Source of the DNA: Piscicola geometra
Lineage: Eukaryota; Annelida; Clitellata; Hirudinida; Piscicolidae
Length of the DNA: 64,000 nt
Assembly: GCA_943735955.1 (NCBI GenBank)
Contig: OX030959.1
Location: 9,368,915 to 9,432,914, forward strand
Direction of reading: 5' to 3'
Within the stretch, counting starts at the first letter, position 1, and every line of letters starts with the position of its first letter. Under the pieces are notes generated by a model, which was given only the letters and a program-made list of their open reading frames with translations, ran no database searches and was not told where the DNA came from. This document shows, piece after piece, positions 61,349 to 64,000 of this stretch. A program made the translations under genes and the position numbers.

Positions 61349-62970
61349 ATGGGTTCTCGAGTTTATATTGGTCGTCTTGCAAAAGATGTGAGGGAGCGTG
61401 ATGTTGAAAACTTTTTCAAAGGGTATGGAAGAGTGTCAGGAATCAATCTTAAAGAAGGATTCGGATTCGTGGTGAGTTGTTATTACGGCATTTATTATGC
61501 AGATTCTCGTTATCTTTTTAAAAATTAGTTATATTATATAATACATTTTTCCAGAATTTTGAAGAAAAAAGAGATGCCGATGATGCTGTTTATGATTTAA
61601 ATGGAAAACAGTTATGCGGAGAAAGGTTTGTTTAAATTTGAAAACCATCATTATTTTATTTAAATAATTATCTGAAAAATGATTAAATATAACCTAAAAT
61701 CTACAGAGTAATAATCGAACACGCAAAAGCTCCGAACCCAAATCGTCGTAATGAAGGAGGTTTCAACAGGGGTGGGTTTGGAGAAGGAAAAGACCAGCAG
61801 AGGAGTAATGGAAGGTCCTTCAATGACGATAAGGCAGGCGACACAGGAAGATACAGAGGAACCGGAGGGTTGAATGACTCCGGCAGTTACAGAGAAGAGA
61901 GAGGAGGTAATGATTACAGAGGAGGAGTCAGTGATTACAGGGGTGGTGGTGGTGGTAGTGACTTTAGAGGAGGAAGAAGCTACAGGGGGGGTGGAAGTGA
62001 TAGTTATCGAGGATTCAACACATTCAGGTGTGAAATTATTCAATTAGATTATGTTTGGAATAACAGTTTACATATTGTGGATTTATTATTAATATTAATA
62101 TTTTTAGACCAAGAAGTCAGCCATTCAGAACTGAGAACAAGATATTGGTTGAGAACATTCCCAGTAGTATCTCTTGGCAGGTGGATTCATGGCATTTCCT
62201 GATTTAAAAAATAAAGTTATTTCATATAATCAATCCTTTTTTAAAATTATCTTCAAAATTAAATACATCAATTGTATATTAATTCTAACCTTCACTCAAA
62301 AGTTCTGTAGGTTTGAACTGGCTTCAGTAAGCTCAGAGCTTAGCGCAAAAGTCGTAGTAGTACCCATCCCACACACTCCCGAGCAAGGCAGCCAGCAAAG
62401 GCGATTGAGATAGCATTGCGTTACAGTAGCGAGACCTACTCCACATGTGGCCACCCATTAGCTTATTGGCGACTATTTCTAAGCCCCTCTCCAGCCACTT
62501 ACTCGTGCCATGGTTCTCCCTTCACAGTGCCACCCCACCTCCACAGCCCATCTCCTTCTCCCCTCCCCCCACTTCTCCACACCTCCTCCCAACCTCCATT
62601 TGGCTGCTTTTTAATTCGTCATGTCGCCGCAATGCAGAACACATATTCGTGGTTTTTTCGATGCGTTTGTGGGTTATTTACCAGGTAATACTAATCAAAT
62701 AATGTATATAAGTATGGTATATATTCTCTTCTATGAAAAGTTATCCATAAATGTTATATACTCTTAATCTAAATCTTACTTTTCTCAACTTAACTTTCAA
62801 TAGATTGAACATAATTTAAAATCTCTACCCATCATTGGCGCCCCAACCAAACCTCAAATGCACAACCTCAACCACCACTGCCTCCTCCTCCTTAAGGACC
62901 TGAAGGACCTCATGAAGAAGGTCGGAGAGGTCACCTTTGCAGATGCTCACAAGATCAGGAAGGGGGAAGG
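61349..62970 (+). CDS. SR splicing factor (SRSF4/5/6-like), incomplete at right edge
   Basis: RNA-binding splicing regulator. Exons: 61349-61471, 61555-61625, 61707-62027, 62108-62180 and 62897-62970, phases consistent, 220 residues so far. RRM1: RVYIGRLAKDVRERDVENFF (RNP2 VYIGRL) and KEGFGFVNFEEKRDADDAV (RNP1), ending GERVIIEHAK. A long Gly/Arg/Tyr/Ser linker follows (repeats of YRGG, DFRGG). RRM2 begins NKILVENIPSSISWQ and DLKDLMKKVGEVTFADAHK, the SWQDLKD pattern that defines the SRSF1/4/5/6/9 pseudo-RRM. The rest of RRM2 and the RS domain are not found before 64000, so they should lie beyond the window. SRSF4, 5 and 6 cannot be separated from this part. Confidence 0.9.
62181..62896. other. 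Intron 4 of the SRSF-like gene
   Basis: 716 bases without a supported feature. A C-rich 250-base patch (62350-62640) differs in composition from its AT-rich surroundings and is open in two plus frames, but shows no domain or splice sites. Confidence 0.4.
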
Positions 62971-63270
62971 GTCAGTGTCTCATGATGATGATGATGATAA
63001 TGATCGTGTTCTTTATAAAGGCTCAAATGTTCTATTTTGATACGAAGATTATATCCTGCGTCAATACTGTCGCAGGATAGCGTATCCGCGCGGTTGGTGT
63101 TATCCTGCGTCCAGATTTTATAATATAGTAATTTAGTGAATTTGTAATTTTAAGTTGTGAATTAATTGGGAATAAATTCATAATTATATTTTTATGTATT
63201 TATTTCAAAACTTAAATAGGTTCACTATTACAAATAAATTATTATTCCATTTAAATACTTTCTAAATTTT
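62971..63270. other. SRSF-like intron 5, first part
   Basis: AT-rich. Contains a GATGATGATGAT run and a short inverted pair TATCCTGCGTC / GCGTCAATACTGTCGCAGG at 63052-63110. No exon recognised. Confidence 0.4.
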
Positions 63271-63465
63271 GGTTGTAGGTTAACTGCACCTGCGCTGCAT
63301 GTGTTAAATGCACCTTTGTTTTTGCGCGTTTCTTCTTAAAATGCGAATTTTCTGAAAACCCTAACTTTAACCCTAAATTAACGTTTTTTCTGTAAAAAAA
63401 GAAGAAACGCGCAAAAACAAAGGTGCATTTAACACATGCAGTGCGGGTGCAGTTAACCTACAACC
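63271..63465. mobile_element. Foldback MITE, about 195 bp
   Basis: Arms of about 66 bases (63271-63337 and 63400-63465) starting GGTTGTAGGTTAACTGCACC and including AAATGCACCTTTGTTTTTGC, with two or three mismatches. The core contains telomere-like CCCTAACTTTAACCCTAAA. No coding capacity. Confidence 0.85.
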
Positions 63466-63727
63466 CTAATTTTTAGGTTAGGATTTATTTGAACGCCTTG
63501 GACTAATACGCAAACCTGTCGGATACTGGTTCTGTAATAGCTGTAAATAACTATTTTACATATTATTTTTATTATTAAACCTTGTCAAATTTTTATTGTT
63601 AAACTTAGTCTAATACAAGAATTTTATTTAGTATTCTTTTTCGAATAAAAATATAGTATGATCAAAATAAAATATGGATATTTAATTAAAACAATTTTCA
63701 CAAATATATGGGTTAGAATTAAGGTAA

Positions 63728-63763
63728 GGTTCAGGGTTAAGATTAGGGTTAGGGTTAGGGTTT
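63728..63763. repeat. Interstitial telomeric repeats (TTAGGG)n
   Basis: GGTTAAGATTAGGGTTAGGG then TTAGGGTTTA. Further degenerate copies occur near 63470 and 63975-64000 (GTTAGGTTAAGGTTAAGTTA). Confidence 0.85.
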
Positions 63764-64000
63764 ATCAAGATGGTTGACCAATAACTATTATTTTTAAGTA
63801 CCACAATTGATATAAGATTTTTAGTGGATAAAATTGAATAAAAAACAAATTAATTATAATTATAATGAGTAAAATAAAAAAAAATTAGATGATTAAAATA
63901 TAAATAAAAGAAAAATTAAATTATCAGAGTAATTTTTGATAAATTATGTATTATAAGTATTTTATTTATTTAGTGTTAGGTTAAGGTTAAGTTAAGGGTT

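Noticed and set aside
62416..62702. Pro/Ser-rich ORFs in the SRSF-like intron
   Set aside because: C-rich low-complexity DNA without splice sites or domain similarity.

Overview
This window is nuclear DNA of an animal. Protein-coding genes are split by short spliceosomal introns (GT-AG, one GC-AG) and encode animal orthologues. Most of the rest is hAT DNA transposons, LINEs, tRNA-derived SINEs, foldback elements and very long minisatellites. Short interstitial TTAGGG runs fit the ancestral animal telomere repeat. I favour a marine invertebrate, but the phylum cannot be fixed from this sequence. All comparisons with human proteins are from memory, not from a search.

Left part, 1-25 kb. On the minus strand lie (i) the 5' part of a secreted or membrane protein gene running off the left edge, (ii) DONSON (nine exons recognised, last conserved residues not found) and (iii) the 3' end of an unidentified gene. 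They are interrupted by at least four hAT elements (three with clear 8-bp target duplications), a frameshifted LINE, a CR1-like LINE fragment and several microsatellites.

Middle, 25-42 kb. One plus-strand gene encodes a Dbl-family RhoGEF (DH-PH, ARHGEF39-like) with a long disordered, acidic C-terminus. Its coding exons are small, and nearly every intron is filled by a different minisatellite (44, 42, 23, ~41 and 12 bp units), several starting exactly at a splice site.

Right part, 42-64 kb. Here the genes are compact and arranged as four consecutive divergent pairs: MPHOSPH6/CMC2, ATMIN/BCS1L, COX8-like/UQCRB and EIF6/SRSF-like, each pair separated by about 215-385 bp between start codons. 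Four of the eight (CMC2, BCS1L, COX8-like, UQCRB) serve respiratory complexes III and IV. ATMIN has a 2.2-kb array of 20-bp units beginning at a splice donor. The SRSF-like gene runs past the right edge.

The most unusual feature is the recurrent family of splice-site-anchored intronic minisatellites in at least four unrelated genes (RhoGEF, ATMIN, DONSON and the gene at 16.7-19.9 kb). No CRISPR array, operon or prokaryotic feature was seen.
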